Notes under the pieces: generated by a model
What the model saw: only the letters and a program-made list of their open reading frames with translations
Told to the model about the DNA's origin: nothing
Database searches by the model: none
Position numbers and translations under genes: made by a program
Shown here: piece by piece, positions 1-8,978 of the stretch
Layout: each line of letters begins with the position of its first letter
Position numbering within the stretch: position 1 is the stretch's first letter
NCBI GenBank assembly: GCA_944376205.1
Contig: CALWBV010000001.1
Coordinates: 62,001-126,000, forward strand
Source: an uncultured Christensenellaceae bacterium
Lineage (GTDB): Bacteria > Bacillota > Clostridia > Christensenellales > UBA3700
Reading direction: 5' to 3'
DNA: 64,000 bases

Positions 1-732
1 GAAGATTTGCCCCAGACCACTATGATAACGGCTTATCAGGCAGAAGAATATTTCCGCCCCATTCTCAAAGCGGGCTATGACGTAATCCATATCGGATTTA
101 CCAAGGCTTTGAGCGGCACATATGACCAGATGTGTATGGCGGCAGAAACCATGCGCAAGGAATTCCCCGACCGAAAAATCACCGTTATCGAATCTTATGC
201 GGCATCATTCGTACAGGGACTTTTAGTATATCTCGTCGATCAAAAACTTCAGGAAGGCGCAAGCTATGACGAACTTGTCGACTATGCCAACGAGATAAAG
301 CATCACTGCGGCGGATATTTCACCATCGACGATATGAAACATCTTTACCGCACAGGCAGAGCTTCGAAGACCCAGGCATTCCTCGGAGATGCGCTTCAGA
401 TCAAGCCTATACTCTACATCAACAAAGTAGGCAAACTCGTTCCCGTAAGCAAACAGATCTCTCATAAAAAAGCTATGAAAACCATGCTCGAGTATTACGA
501 TAAGCAAGCTTTGCCCGCAGAGGAGCAAAAGCTTGTAGGTATCGTACATGCCGATGCAACCGAAGATGCTCTTATGATTGAAAAAATCATCAAAGAGAAA
601 TACGGCGTAAAAAACACAATGCTTGTTGACGTCGGTCCCGTAATCGGTTCACACGTAGGCGCAGGCATGGTAGCTTTTGTTGCTTTGCTCAAAGAAAAAG
701 TTGAGCCCAACGACAAGTCGATACAAGAATAA
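1..732 (+). CDS. DegV family fatty-acid-binding protein (5' end outside window)
   Basis: The frame is already open at base 1 and runs to a TAA, so the N-terminal part of the gene lies outside the window; about 243 codons are visible against roughly 280-290 for full DegV proteins. The visible part keeps the family layout: a segment matching the TS-containing loop (LPQTTMITAYQAEEYF), then IHIGFTKALSGTYDQM, the basic stretch YRTGRASKTQAFLGDALQIKPIL and a C-terminal GPVIGSHVGAGMV. DegV proteins bind a fatty acid and, in Firmicutes, act as FakB-type carriers that present it to the kinase FakA; no fakA-like gene is nearby. A strong terminator follows directly. The family assignment is secure; the exact ligand is unknown. 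Confidence 0.9.
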   Translation, partial: EDLPQTTMITAYQAEEYFRPILKAGYDVIHIGFTKALSGTYDQMCMAAETMRKEFPDRKITVIESYAASFVQGLLVYLVDQKLQEGASYDELVDYANEIKHHCGGYFTIDDMKHLYRTGRASKTQAFLGDALQIKPILYINKVGKLVPVSKQISHKKAMKTMLEYYDKQALPAEEQKLVGIVHADATEDALMIEKIIKEKYGVKNTMLVDVGPVIGSHVGAGMVAFVALLKEKVEPNDKSIQE

Positions 733-755
733 CTATAAATTAAAAAAGAGTTGAT

Positions 756-781
756 AAAAGTCCGCCAAAAGCGGACTTTTT
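756..781 (+). terminator. Intrinsic terminator after degV-like gene
   Basis: A perfect 10-bp stem (AAAAGTCCGC / GCGGACTTTT) with loop CAAAA ends in a T run, 24 bases after the stop codon of the DegV gene. Confidence 0.9.
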
Positions 782-908
782 CAATTTATGCCGATATTAA
801 GAAGCGTCGGGATCATATCTCTTACAAAATGATTCCTGTGTGATACGAATTATAATGTATCGCAAACATTTATAAACAACACCCACCCCTTCACTCTGCC
901 CCGCCTAT

Positions 909-940
909 AAAAAAGAGCCTGCTATCGCAAGCTCTTTTAA
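909..940 (-). terminator. Intrinsic terminator of ilvE
   Basis: The inverted repeat AAAAGAGC / GCTCTTTT lies just beyond the ilvE stop. Read on the minus strand the stem is followed by a T run, as expected for ilvE termination. Confidence 0.8.
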
Positions 941-967
941 TTATTTATTATCAATAATAGATAGCCA

Positions 968-2023
968 TTATTTAACTTCGGTTACCCAGCCGAATTCATC
1001 GGGATATCTCTCGGACTGAATACCCGTGATTTTGTCATAAAGGAAGGAAGTGATCTCACCCATCTTTCCGTCGTTTACAACCATATCTTTGCCTTGATAG
1101 GTAATGAGTCCTACGGGAGATATTACAGCAGCGGTACCCGAACCGAAACATTCTTTAAGTTCGCCTTTGTCGTATGCGGCAACTATCTCATCCATAGAAA
1201 TTCTTCTTTCGCTTATCTTGTAACCGTACTTTTTAAGAACCTGTATGCAGGAATTTCTCGTGATACCGGGAAGAATGCTGCCTACGAGTTGAGGAGTTAC
1301 GACTTCGTCTCCGATAACGAAGAAGATGTTCATAGATCCGACTTCTTCGACATACTTGTGTTCTTTAGCGTCCAACCAAAGAGCCTGATCGTAACCCTTT
1401 TTGTTGGCAAGTTCGCCGCCCATGAGAGAAGCTGCATAGTTACCCATACATTTAGCTTCGCCCGTACCGCCGATAGCCGTTCTTACATAATGTTCTTCGA
1501 CGAGAATCTTTGTAGGTTGAAGTCCGTGTGCATAATATGAACCTACGGGAGAAAGAATAATAAAGAATCTGTACTTATGGCTTGCATGTACGCCGAGAAC
1601 TTCTTCGTTGGCGATCATTGTAGGTCTGATATAGAGGGCTGTACCGGGTTCGGTAGGTATCCAATCTTTTTCGAGTTTGAGAAGTTCAAACAAAGCCGCT
1701 TTGACCACTTTTGCGTCAAAAGTAGGCATGCACATACGAGTAGCAGAATTGTTCATACGAATGAAATTGTCGTCGATTCTGAATACTGTAATCTTGCCTT
1801 CTTTGGTCCTGTAGGCTTTTGCGCCCTCGAAAATACCCTGTGCGTAATGAAGCACGTTTGTAGCGGGATACATTTCAAAAGGTGCATAAGGCACGATTTC
1901 GGGTTCTTTCCATGCGCCGTTTTCATAATCCATAACGAGCATGTGGTCGGTAAAATATTTACCGAAACCGAGCTTTGAAGAATCGGGTTTTTGCTTAGGG
2001 TTGGTTGTTAAAGTAACGTTCAT
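968..2023 (-). CDS. ilvE: Branched-chain amino acid aminotransferase
   Basis: A 351-residue fold-type IV PLP enzyme that interconverts leucine, isoleucine and valine with their 2-oxo acids using glutamate/2-oxoglutarate, in the cytoplasm. The conserved block GTGEAKCMGNYAAS carries the probable PLP lysine at residue 191, followed by KKGYDQALWLD and EEVGSMNIFF, which are typical of the larger (mitochondrial-like) BCAT type. Other family landmarks are YAQGIFEGAKAYR near 60-72 and GSILPGITR. The ATG is preceded by a GAGGTG ribosome binding site. The gene stands alone, with its own terminator, and no other branched-chain synthesis gene is in the window. Length and motifs are complete. Confidence 0.95.
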   Translation of the reverse strand: MNVTLTTNPKQKPDSSKLGFGKYFTDHMLVMDYENGAWKEPEIVPYAPFEMYPATNVLHYAQGIFEGAKAYRTKEGKITVFRIDDNFIRMNNSATRMCMPTFDAKVVKAALFELLKLEKDWIPTEPGTALYIRPTMIANEEVLGVHASHKYRFFIILSPVGSYYAHGLQPTKILVEEHYVRTAIGGTGEAKCMGNYAASLMGGELANKKGYDQALWLDAKEHKYVEEVGSMNIFFVIGDEVVTPQLVGSILPGITRNSCIQVLKKYGYKISERRISMDEIVAAYDKGELKECFGSGTAAVISPVGLITYQGKDMVVNDGKMGEITSFLYDKITGIQSERYPDEFGWVTEVK

Positions 2024-2061
2024 TTTTCACCTCATATATTCACCAAGCAAGCTGTTTGGCA

Positions 2062-2691
2062 TTATCTGAATTTATGATATTTTTGTTCTATCAAAGATAT
2101 TTTCGCCTTATCCAAAGACATATCGACTATGCTCAAGCAAAACTTTTCGCCGTTTTCTCTGGGCAGTGCAATCGTGAGCATAACGTCATTGCCGTATTGT
2201 CTGGCAAGTATCTCTCCCTCCAACGAAATCGCACAATCCTCGACTTTTTTGTAAAGTCCGTAAGATATCGTGACTTCGTATATGTTTGCAGGTCTGTTTT
2301 TTACAAGCCTTGCTTTATCGAGCGCCTCCGCCACTGACGAAGAATAAGCGCTTACCAATCCGTTGGCGCCGAGTTTAATTCCGCCGAAATATCTCGTAAC
2401 CACTGCCAACGTCATATATACATTACGTTTTTTCAGCACTTCCAGCATAGGTATACCTGCCGTGCCCTGCGGCTCCCCGTCATCGCCGAATCGTTGTTCG
2501 GTCGCTTGAAAATTGGAGATGAAAGCATAGCAGTTATGCGTGGCGTCAGAATATTTTTTGCTTATTTGTTTATATTTTTCTATCGCATCGTCGTAATTGT
2601 CAATCGGCACAAGCGTTGTGATAAAGCGTGATTTATTGATTACGACCGTATTTTCCGACAGCTCCGTAACGCAAAAAAACATCTCGTGCAT
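2062..2691 (-). CDS. YigZ/IMPACT family protein
   Basis: A 209-residue protein with the UPF0029/IMPACT signature: GDDGEPQGTAGIPMLEVL near residues 74-91 and VVTRYFGGIKLGANGLVSAY near 97-116. In bacteria these proteins (YigZ/YvyE) are cytoplasmic and have a ribosomal S5-like fold plus a small C-terminal domain; their biochemical role is unsettled, although the eukaryotic relative IMPACT dampens Gcn2 signalling. The start ATG overlaps the tyrS stop codon (TAATG) and has no good ribosome binding site of its own, so translation is probably coupled to tyrS. Confidence 0.9.
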   Translation of the reverse strand: MHEMFFCVTELSENTVVINKSRFITTLVPIDNYDDAIEKYKQISKKYSDATHNCYAFISNFQATEQRFGDDGEPQGTAGIPMLEVLKKRNVYMTLAVVTRYFGGIKLGANGLVSAYSSSVAEALDKARLVKNRPANIYEVTISYGLYKKVEDCAISLEGEILARQYGNDVMLTIALPRENGEKFCLSIVDMSLDKAKISLIEQKYHKFR

Positions 2692-3908
2692 TATTCGACG
2701 CTGACTTTGACGTGCATTTTCTTGCCCTTGTGCAATACAAAGCCGTTAGCCTTTTGACTGTCGCTTATATTGTAAGCTATATCGTCGATCTTTTCTTCGT
2801 CGATTTTAACTCCGCCGCCTGCAATAAGATTTCTGGCTTCGCTCTTGGACTTGCATGCTCCTACGGCTATCATGATATCGAGTATATTTACACAGTCGCT
2901 CTTAATTGTTTTCGAAGGCATATTCTCGCTATCGCCGCCGAATGCCGCAAGCGCCTGCTTTTGAGCAAGTTCCGCTTTCTCCTCACCGTGTACGATTTTA
3001 GTGAGTTCGTATGCAAGACGCATCTTTGCCTGATTGATTCTTTCGTCTTTATGAGCGCAAAGCTCCTCGATTTCCTCGATAGGCATGTATGTCAAAAGCT
3101 TCATACACTTCTCGACATCGGCATCTGCGGTATTTCTCCAATACTGATAGAATTCGTAAGGAGAAGTCTTTTTCTCGTCGAGCCATACGGCGCCCTTTTG
3201 AGTCTTGCCCATCTTCTTTCCTTCGCTTGTAGTAAGAAGTTGGAAAGTCATTGCATATGCGTCTTGTCCTTTTTTACGTCTTATGAGATCTGCGCCCGCA
3301 AGGATATTAGACCACTGGTCGTCTCCTCCGCACTCGAGTTTGCAACCGTATGTCTCGTAAAGATGCAAGAAGTCGTATGCCTGCATAAGCATATAGTTGA
3401 ACTCCAGGAAAGACAATCCTCTTTCCATTCTCGTCTTAAAACATTCTGCCGTCAACATCTGGTTTACGGAAAAATGAACGCCGATATCTCTGATAAATTT
3501 AATATAGTTGAGATTATCCAGCCAATCTGCATTGTTGACCATGACAGCGGCATTTTCTCCTTCAAAAGAGAAAAACCTCGACATCTGTTTCTTAAAACAT
3601 TCGCAGTTATGCTTTATAGTCTCGTCGGTCATCATCTGACGCATATCGCTTCTGCCCGAAGGATCGCCGATTTTACCTGTGCCGCCTCCGATGAGAACGA
3701 TAGGCTTATGACCTGCCTTTTGCATATAACTCATTACCATAAGTTGCATAAAGTGTCCGACATGGAGACTGTCTGCGGTAGGGTCAAAACCGATATAGAA
3801 AGGTACGCTTTCGCTTCCCAAAAGTTTGTACAAATCTTCTTCCCTTACCACTTGTTTGATAAATCCTCTCTCACGAAGGACATCCATTATGTTTCTTGTG
3901 ATTTCCAT
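2691..3908 (-). CDS. tyrS: Tyrosyl-tRNA synthetase
   Basis: A class I aminoacyl-tRNA synthetase of about 405 residues that charges tRNA-Tyr. The HIGH-type motif appears as HVGH in [12 protein letters not shown] and the KMSKS loop as KMGKT; the C-terminus is a short S4-like RNA-binding domain containing [19 protein letters not shown]. The open frame extends 25 codons further upstream, but the chosen ATG has an AAGGA site 8-9 bases before it and begins the family-typical [15 protein letters not shown]. No T-box leader could be recognised upstream on the minus strand. yigZ overlaps the 3' end. Confidence 0.96.
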   Translation of the reverse strand: MEITRNIMDVLRERGFIKQVVREEDLYKLLGSESVPFYIGFDPTADSLHVGHFMQLMVMSYMQKAGHKPIVLIGGGTGKIGDPSGRSDMRQMMTDETIKHNCECFKKQMSRFFSFEGENAAVMVNNADWLDNLNYIKFIRDIGVHFSVNQMLTAECFKTRMERGLSFLEFNYMLMQAYDFLHLYETYGCKLECGGDDQWSNILAGADLIRRKKGQDAYAMTFQLLTTSEGKKMGKTQKGAVWLDEKKTSPYEFYQYWRNTADADVEKCMKLLTYMPIEEIEELCAHKDERINQAKMRLAYELTKIVHGEEKAELAQKQALAAFGGDSENMPSKTIKSDCVNILDIMIAVGACKSKSEARNLIAGGGVKIDEEKIDDIAYNISDSQKANGFVLHKGKKMHVKVSVE

Positions 3909-4168
3909 TTTTATTTCCTTATTAACGTTGATTAATGACATTATAACACCACTTAAGCGCATTGTAAATAAAAAAATTCTCACTTTGACAATATTTTTAA
4001 GCTAAATCGGGCTTTTTGAATATTGAGCATACACCTTACGTCCGACTTATAGAAATATGTACTCAAACTATCGGCAAACATATTCTACATACGCTTCGCT
4101 CTTTCTTCATAAAAACATCGGTATAATATAACAGTTTTTGCTTACACTAGGACAAAAGGGAGGATGAT

Positions 4169-4861
4169 ATGACTAAAAAAATCATTATAATTACGATTGT
4201 CGTGCTTACGCTCGGATTATTGATTTTCGCATCATGCGACAAAAAAGGCGAAGCCGGCGACAACGAATATTGTACGATACAGGACTTTCTCAATCTCGAC
4301 AATTTTACGCTCCAAAACTCAACAGAGAAAAACTCTGTTTGCAAATACGTTATCAAAGACGGCAGAGTAATGTTTGAAAGCAAATCTTCAAGCGAAGAAT
4401 ACGGCGAAAATACAGTATATTACGTATTCGAGACAACAGCAAGCAAAGCTTATATCGGTTCTGAATGGCAATCTATCGGAACAGATGACGTAGACGACTA
4501 TCTTTCGTCGATAGATGACAGAACGGGACTTGTTTACAACAATTTGCAAGCCAACTATTTTGAAAAAACAAAAGAAAACGTTTACACGATACAAAACGGA
4601 CATTTCTTCAAAGAACTCTTCAGACAAAAATACGAAAAGTTTTTCGGCAAAGACTATGACGAAGGCGACTTTATGACCGAATACGAAAAACAAAAAGAGG
4701 ATCTCTTCGGCAACATCGACGCATACAACGTACAACTCGATTGTTCCGAAAAAGGTAAAATGACGCTTTCTATAGAAAAACCGACTGACGACGGCAGAGA
4801 ATACACTTCATATACCTATTCCGATATAGGCAAAACTGAAATCACTCTGCCCGAGGAATAA
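4169..4861 (+). CDS. Putative lipoprotein of unknown function
   Basis: A 230-residue protein with a lipoprotein signal: MTKK, a hydrophobic run to about residue 21, then FASC with the lipid-attachment Cys at 23. The remainder is hydrophilic and acidic, rich in Glu, Asp, Lys and Tyr, with no recognised domain. It would be anchored to the outer face of the membrane. The ATG follows a GGGAGG site. The gene is convergent with the ABC transporter to its right and shares a bidirectional terminator with it, so no functional link is implied. A TATAAT at 4122-4127 may be the -10 box, but no clear -35 is seen. Confidence 0.7.
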   Translation: MTKKIIIITIVVLTLGLLIFASCDKKGEAGDNEYCTIQDFLNLDNFTLQNSTEKNSVCKYVIKDGRVMFESKSSSEEYGENTVYYVFETTASKAYIGSEWQSIGTDDVDDYLSSIDDRTGLVYNNLQANYFEKTKENVYTIQNGHFFKELFRQKYEKFFGKDYDEGDFMTEYEKQKEDLFGNIDAYNVQLDCSEKGKMTLSIEKPTDDGREYTSYTYSDIGKTEITLPEE

Positions 4862-4960
4862 TAATCAATAAGAATGTGCCAAAGCATAAGACAGTTTTAT
4901 GCCCGCACGTCAAAACGGAATAAATATCTATAGGATACAGCCTATAAAGCATCCGATATA

Positions 4961-4992
4961 AAAAACGCAACCCGAAAAGGTTGCGTTTTTCT
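4961..4992. terminator. Bidirectional intrinsic terminator
   Basis: A 12-bp stem AAAAACGCAACC / GGTTGCGTTTTT with loop CGAAAA sits between convergent genes. Both strands give a T run, so it can serve the lipoprotein gene and the ABC transporter gene. Confidence 0.9.
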
Positions 4993-5019
4993 TTATTTGC
5001 TCTGATACGATTTTTGCTA

Positions 5020-7980
5020 TCATAATGCTCTTATGCTTTCGACAGGTTTTTTCTTTGCGTAATTAAATACAGGTATAAATGTCGATACGAAAGCCGTCAC
5101 AACGGCAATTGCTATTATCGTGATTATCGACTCGAATCCGAAAATAAACATCTGGAATTCTATTCCCATGCCTTCGGATATCGAATTATTGATATATACG
5201 CTCATAATGCCTGTGATCAATATCGAAAGAATCACGCATACGATTACTACTATTGCCGCTTCGACAAAGAATATCTTGAATACGTCCGTACCTCTTGCGC
5301 CGACAGCTCTCAAGATACCTATTTCCTTTTTCTTTGCAGAGATAGACGCAGCAATAAAGTTGAACAACAGCAACATCGAGAATACCGCAAGCACGAGACC
5401 TACCCAAAGGAATATTTCAGACAAGGTGCTTACCATATCGCTGTAACCGTCAATATTACTCTTGAGAGAGTTGTTTATAGTGAATTTACTGTCGTCTTCG
5501 TATTTTTGTTCAGAATAATCGATCATATCCAAAATACTTTCGGGAGATCCGCCCGAAGGAACAAATACGCAAGAATATCTATTTTGCTCGATTTTATCCA
5601 TATCGTATTTACAGCTTCTTATTTCGTAATAATCGTTTTCGTAACAATAATCGCAGTAATCGTTAAAATAACTTTCCGACATCAGACAGCTGGGGAGATA
5701 TTGACCGAAAGAGAATCCCGCAATCTTCACATTGTCCTTAAAATCTTCGATTTCCATGTAATAACCGATTTGCAATTCAGTATTTTTGCATTCGTCAATA
5801 TATCCGGAGAAAATCTCATCTATGATCGGTACGGCAGTTTTAATCATTTCAATCAGCTCCGTAGCGCCCACCTCGTCCGTGAATCCGTTGCTTATTGTAT
5901 AGACGAGATTATAGCATGTCATATTTTTGTATGAAGTTTCTTCGCTATAATATTTGTTATTCAAATCGTAATCGGTCGACGCATTGATTAAATCAGAAAT
6001 TCCCGAATCGATCTTACTGAACAAACTTCTGGTCAGATTTTCGTTTATCAATATTTCGTTTTCTGCCAAAGTATTTGTATTCTTCAAGTTGCCGTTCCAA
6101 TCGTAATAGCTTTCGACCAACGATGTTTTATAGATATTGCCTACAGCAGTACTTGAATCTTCCGACAGTTGCAGCCATAAATCCGCTCCCCTTGCAGACA
6201 TATTATCGGTCGTAGCATAATATATCGATCCGAATATTTTTTTGAATGTATCGTATGAGTCGCTCGGAATTGCGACGTAAGAATAAAATCTTTCTTCCTT
6301 AAGTGCGTCAAACTTATCTACCAATTTTTTGTCAGAGGTTGTTTTGAGTGCGTCAAATTCAGAAGGCACATCGTCACACTTAAAGACGCCGCTTACTCTA
6401 AAATACGCATCGAAAATATCGTAATAAGCCGAATTTTCATTCTCAAATTTTAGTATAATGTCGCCGTAATCGTTTACGGTGATTTCGCTTCCGTCTGAAG
6501 GATTGCTCAATTTACCCTCAACTATACTGTTATACAGAAATTCAGATATAGCAACTTCGTTTTCGTTTTGAGGCGCACCTCCTTTTATATATTCGAGTGC
6601 CGACGAACTTTCTACGAAACCGTAGACTTTATCAGTGTAGTAATCGTCGCTTTCGAGATGCAGATTATCAACGTCAACAGAGAAAATTTTTGTAACTTTT
6701 ATGATTTTATCTCCGAATTTTTGACTAAGGAGCTCTATATCCTCATCGCCGAGAGGAGTATTTTCGTAATACGTGCTCTTATAACTGTAATCTTTGCTGT
6801 GCCAGTCCGCAGTCGACATATACTCTTTCTTGAAATTGTAATACTGTGCTCCGTCCTCATAAAGACTTTGCGCAACGGTTTTATCCGCATCGTAATACAT
6901 AAGACACGACAAAAGACCGAACATTATAAATGCCACCGTAGACAAAAACAACGTGAGAATAAACCTAAAAGGTTTAGTCTTGATGCCGCTTGCTCCTATC
7001 TTGAAAGCATGCTTGAATTTAAGCTTTGATTTTATAAATTTTCCGCCGTCCTGCGACTCGCTTATCTCGGGTTGTTTGTCAATTTCGACAAAACATTCTT
7101 TAGAATTGTCATCTTTTATCTTTGCGCTTTTTTTGTACAGCGAAATATCCTCTTTGTTCGTACTGATAAGCACGTCTTCTTTTGAAGACGATATTATCTT
7201 TTTTATCTTTGCGATATCTTTATCCGAAAGTTCAACGCCGCTCTTAATGAGCAACGTATTGTCTTCGAGATAACTTACGTTTTCGCTCTCTTTCTTTGCC
7301 GTTATGCTGGATTTGACGACATCGCTTATGACCTTGCCGTCTTTGAGTTCGATTATTCTGTCGCCGTATTCCTCGGCAAATTCTCTGTCGTGAGACACTA
7401 CGATTACTAGTTTGTCTTCGGACAACTTCTTGAGCGTATCCAACACTTGTTTTCCCGTATTCGAATCGAGCGCTCCCGTAGGTTCGTCCGCCATTATTAT
7501 TTCGGGATTCTTGACAAGCGCTCTGGCTATTGCCACACGCTGTTTTTGTCCGCCCGAAAGCGTATTGGGCTTGCGCTTTGCAAAGTCCGTCAAATCCACT
7601 TGTTCGAGTAATTTTGCAATCTCTTGCTTGTTTTTAGGCTTGCCTTGAAGTTCGAGCGCAAGCGCAATATTATCCTCTACCGAAAATTCATTGAGAATAT
7701 TGTATTCCTGAAAAATAAAGCCTACGTACGTATTGCGGTAGCTGTCGAAATCGCCGGCAGAAAAATCTTTACTGCTCTTGCCTTTGACTATGATTTCGCC
7801 GCTGTCGGGTGCGTCGAGACCTCCGCATACGTTGAGGAGCGTTGATTTGCCGCTTCCGCTTCGTCCGAGCAAAAATACCATGCCTTTTTCTTCAAATCGA
7901 AGAGAAACGCCGTCAAGCGCACGTACTTCGGCTCCGCCTTTAGTCTTGTAGACTTTTACTAAATCCTTTACTTCTAACAT
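5020..7980 (-). CDS. MacB-type ABC transporter, fused ATPase and permease
   Basis: A 986-residue protein. Residues 1 to about 220 form a LolD/MacB-like ATPase: Walker A GRSGSGKST at 39-47, signature LSGGQ at 141-145, Walker B IIMADEP from 161. A charged linker of about 110 residues leads to the first membrane helix (about 338-360), a large extracytoplasmic domain of about 480 residues rich in Asp, Tyr and Ser, and three C-terminal membrane helices with the FtsX-like signature KKKEIGILRAVGARGTDVFK. Transporters of this layout act as mechanotransmitters or exporters for peptides, lipoproteins or antimicrobials. No two-component system or accessory gene is adjacent, so the substrate cannot be inferred. 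Confidence 0.9.
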   Translation of the reverse strand: MLEVKDLVKVYKTKGGAEVRALDGVSLRFEEKGMVFLLGRSGSGKSTLLNVCGGLDAPDSGEIIVKGKSSKDFSAGDFDSYRNTYVGFIFQEYNILNEFSVEDNIALALELQGKPKNKQEIAKLLEQVDLTDFAKRKPNTLSGGQKQRVAIARALVKNPEIIMADEPTGALDSNTGKQVLDTLKKLSEDKLVIVVSHDREFAEEYGDRIIELKDGKVISDVVKSSITAKKESENVSYLEDNTLLIKSGVELSDKDIAKIKKIISSSKEDVLISTNKEDISLYKKSAKIKDDNSKECFVEIDKQPEISESQDGGKFIKSKLKFKHAFKIGASGIKTKPFRFILTLFLSTVAFIMFGLLSCLMYYDADKTVAQSLYEDGAQYYNFKKEYMSTADWHSKDYSYKSTYYENTPLGDEDIELLSQKFGDKIIKVTKIFSVDVDNLHLESDDYYTDKVYGFVESSSALEYIKGGAPQNENEVAISEFLYNSIVEGKLSNPSDGSEITVNDYGDIILKFENENSAYYDIFDAYFRVSGVFKCDDVPSEFDALKTTSDKKLVDKFDALKEERFYSYVAIPSDSYDTFKKIFGSIYYATTDNMSARGADLWLQLSEDSSTAVGNIYKTSLVESYYDWNGNLKNTNTLAENEILINENLTRSLFSKIDSGISDLINASTDYDLNNKYYSEETSYKNMTCYNLVYTISNGFTDEVGATELIEMIKTAVPIIDEIFSGYIDECKNTELQIGYYMEIEDFKDNVKIAGFSFGQYLPSCLMSESYFNDYCDYCYENDYYEIRSCKYDMDKIEQNRYSCVFVPSGGSPESILDMIDYSEQKYEDDSKFTINNSLKSNIDGYSDMVSTLSEIFLWVGLVLAVFSMLLLFNFIAASISAKKKEIGILRAVGARGTDVFKIFFVEAAIVVIVCVILSILITGIMSVYINNSISEGMGIEFQMFIFGFESIITIIAIAVVTAFVSTFIPVFNYAKKKPVESIRAL

Positions 7981-8197
7981 CGTCCGAGTTTCCCCTTTAA
8001 TATTTCAATCATCTTCTATCACGACATATATGCACAATAGAAAATATACTGCTATCGTTATAATACCATACAAATCAATGTTTTGCAATACCGTTTTTTT
8101 GTTTTTATATTTATTTTCGGTTAAGCCATAATTATATACAAAGTATATATAAAAACCGCATATTGCCGTTTTTTGTTAATTTTTAAGCAAAAATACT

Positions 8198-8227
8198 TTG
8201 ACAACCGCGCACTGCGTGTTATATAAT
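8198..8227 (+). promoter_or_regulatory. Consensus SigA promoter of the NifU-like/GGGtGRT operon
   Basis: TTGACA at 8198-8203 and TATAAT at 8222-8227 are both perfect consensus hexamers with an 18-base spacer, 45 bases ahead of the start codon. It is the best promoter match I found in the window. Confidence 0.85.
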
Positions 8228-8256
8228 TTTCGTGTTAATTAAATTTATTATTACTC

Positions 8257-8264
8257 AAGGAGGA
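8257..8264 (+). promoter_or_regulatory. Very strong ribosome binding site
   Basis: AAGGAGGA lies 7 bases before the ATG of the NifU-like gene, a near-complete anti-16S match, consistent with high expression. Confidence 0.85.
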
Positions 8265-8271
8265 TTTCCTA

Positions 8272-8964
8272 ATGGAATATTCACATGAAGTCATGAATAT
8301 GTGCAAGGTTACCAAAGGCGCTGACCACGGTCCTGCTCCTATTCCCGAAGAAGGCAAGTGGGTTCAATCCAAGCAAATCAAAGATATCAGCGGTTTGACT
8401 CACGGTGTAGGCTGGTGCGCTCCTCAACAAGGTGCCTGCAAGCTTACTCTCAACGTTAAAGAAGGTATCATCGAAGAAGCTTTGGTTGAAACTCTCGGTT
8501 GTTCCGGTATGACTCACTCCGCAGCAATGGCTGCAGAAATTCTGCCCGGCAAAACCATTCTCGAAGCTCTCAACACCGACCTCGTATGCGATGCTATCAA
8601 CACTGCTATGAGAGAATTGTTCCTTCAGATAGTTTACGGCCGTACGCAGTCCGCATTCTCCGAAAACGGTTTGCCTATCGGCGCAGGTCTCGAAGACCTC
8701 GGTAAAGGTTTGCGTTCGCAAGTCGGCACGATGTACTCTACCGGCGCAAAGGGCGTAAGATACCTCGAGATGGCAGAAGGCTATGTTACACACATCGGTC
8801 TTGACAAGGACAATCAGGTTATCGGTTACGAATTCGTAAACCTCGGCAAAATGATGGAAGCTATCAAAGGCGGTATGTCCGCTAACGACGCTCTCGTTAA
8901 GTTTACCGGCAGCTACGGCAGATATAAGGAAGCCGTTAAGGTCATCGACCCCAGAAAGGAATAA
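8272..8964 (+). CDS. NifU-N-like iron-sulfur scaffold-type protein partner of GGGtGRT
   Basis: A 230-residue protein. Its central part resembles the NifU/IscU N-terminal scaffold fold: TLNVKEGIIEEALVETLGCSG followed by AAMAAEILPGKTILEAL. Cysteines at 49, 56, 77 and 106 could hold a cluster, but the order differs from canonical NifU. Annotation of this family as an iron-sulfur assembly scaffold is by similarity only. It lies 14 bases upstream of the GGGtGRT gene with a shared strong promoter. Codon use in both genes favours GGT, GCT, GTT, ATC and AAC more than the neighbours, a sign of high expression. Function in the cell is not established. Confidence 0.8.
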   Translation: MEYSHEVMNMCKVTKGADHGPAPIPEEGKWVQSKQIKDISGLTHGVGWCAPQQGACKLTLNVKEGIIEEALVETLGCSGMTHSAAMAAEILPGKTILEALNTDLVCDAINTAMRELFLQIVYGRTQSAFSENGLPIGAGLEDLGKGLRSQVGTMYSTGAKGVRYLEMAEGYVTHIGLDKDNQVIGYEFVNLGKMMEAIKGGMSANDALVKFTGSYGRYKEAVKVIDPRKE

Positions 8965-8978
8965 GGAGGTACATTATA

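Noticed and set aside
2712..3935. A 407-codon open frame on the plus strand
   Set aside because: It is antisense to tyrS, has no ribosome binding site and no recognisable domain; tyrS has full motifs.
3909..4168. T-box leader upstream of tyrS (also looked for upstream of asnS and valS)
   Set aside because: The conserved T-box sequence (AGGGTGG-ACCGCG type) and a following terminator are not present in any of the three upstream regions.
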